Source: Istiophorus platypterus (taxonomy: Eukaryota; Chordata; Actinopteri; Istiophoriformes; Istiophoridae). Taken from it: a stretch of 64,000 nucleotides of DNA. This document shows, piece by piece, positions 63,534 through 64,000 of this stretch; the stretch's first letter is position 1; every line of letters starts with the position of its first letter. Under the pieces are notes generated by a model. It ran no database searches and was not told where the DNA came from. It saw only the letters and a list, made by a program, of their open reading frames with translations. The translations under genes and the position numbers were made by a program. The DNA lies in the NCBI GenBank assembly GCA_016859345.1, contig CM029124.1, positions 8,644,001 to 8,708,000 of the forward strand, written 5' to 3'.

Positions 63534-64000
63534 AGTGTAAAAATACACTTAATATTGATAATCATATATTGTGTTACTTTTTATGGTGCATTGACTATAT
63601 ATCTGCATGTCCTTTTGTTGTAACTGTAGTCATAGCTGAACAGATCAACTTCTATTGAACTTTTCTTCTCTGGTAATTATTCTGGTTTATTACATCCGTC
63701 AGCTGTGCAATAAAAATTCAATTGAAAATATCATCAGAGATCCACCACATAAATTTCCCCCAGGTGCAGGAGTTTAGTTTATCCTCCGTGCTTCCCCAAG
63801 GGCACTCTGTAGAAATGCAAAGTAATTCATCTTCTGCTAAGATATAAATTTCAAGAAGTGTATTTTGGTCTCTTGTTAAAATGCTTAAAAAGATTTTGTT
63901 TTGTTCAAAGCAAGCCTTGCTCAAAATGTTGCATATTTATTGAATTACTCACTTTTTAGAATATAGTATGATTTTTGTTTGGGCTATCATTTGGTATAGC

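Larger units (their letters stand above)
42948..64000 (+). other. grid1: grid1 intron, 5' part (downstream of exon B)
   Basis: At least 21 kb of intron after the phase-0 donor gtaggc. The next GluD1 exon, which should start with the residues that follow FINE in the human protein, does not appear before the window ends. The intron is the most transposon-rich part: a 400-bp tandem duplication, a minisatellite, two Tc1-type elements, a probable LTR and an isolated Tc1 end, each listed separately. I see nothing nameable in 42950-43880, 44790-46800, 47400-48400, 49450-49780, 51300-52110, 52200-54290, 54760-60340 and 61420-63470 beyond homopolymer runs and short simple repeats. Confidence 0.8.

Noticed and set aside
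1..64000. CRISPR arrays, bacterial operons, phage or toxin systems
   Set aside because: No regularly spaced repeats with unique spacers, no bacterial gene density or ribosome-binding sites. All evidence points to a vertebrate intronic region.

Overview
The window looks like teleost fish nuclear DNA, most likely from a percomorph. It is AT-rich and intron-dominated, with long CA/GT microsatellites, decayed Tc1-type transposons and interspersed repeats that I recognise from spiny-rayed fish genomes. There is no prokaryotic gene organisation: no operons, no ribosome-binding sites and no ORF-dense stretches. The species cannot be named from this sequence.

Only one gene is supported: the delta-type ionotropic glutamate receptor GluD1 (grid1) on the + strand, represented by two internal exons. 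Exon A (28407-28691) and exon B (42742-42947) both lie in the extracellular amino-terminal domain. They splice in phase (A ends in phase 1, B starts with the two remaining bases of the same Asp codon) and together give about 164 contiguous residues corresponding roughly to human GluD1 residues 79-242. By comparison with the mammalian gene they are probably exons 3 and 4. Everything else is intron: at least 28.4 kb upstream, 14.05 kb between the exons, and at least 21 kb downstream. The first and last coding exons, the promoter, the ligand-binding domain and the channel pore are all outside the window.

Upstream intron (1-28406): microsatellites (2.5, 3.9, 5.8, 9.7 kb), a promoter/LTR-like patch with CCAAT, TATA and AATAAA (8.7 kb), a TTAA-flanked 492-bp element with short inverted ends (14.37-14.86 kb), a Tc1-like transposase fragment (19.6 kb), a non-LTR retrotransposon remnant with reverse-transcriptase motifs (21.8-22.2 kb), one copy of a dispersed repeat that recurs at 33 kb, and several perfect short hairpins.

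Middle intron (28692-42741): the second, longer copy of that dispersed repeat, which carries an exact palindromic oestrogen-response-element core; a percomorph-type repeat with a 130-bp internal period (35.3-35.9 kb); a 32-bp perfect AT palindrome; a deleted Tc1-like transposon (37.67-38.57 kb); and a CA microsatellite.

Downstream intron (42948-64000): an AT microsatellite, a tandem duplication with a period of about 400 bp (44.0-44.8 kb), a 21-bp-type minisatellite that keeps frames open (46.8-47.4 kb), a Tc1 element whose transposase middle section is inverted (48.41-49.43 kb), a probable solo retroviral-type LTR on the - strand (50.9-51.3 kb), a second member of the 37.7-kb Tc1 family (60.35-61.41 kb), and an isolated Tc1-type end (63.5 kb). 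I found no undescribed multi-gene system. The notable signals are the rearranged transposon, the TTAA element, the repeat-borne hormone-response palindrome and the perfect hairpins.
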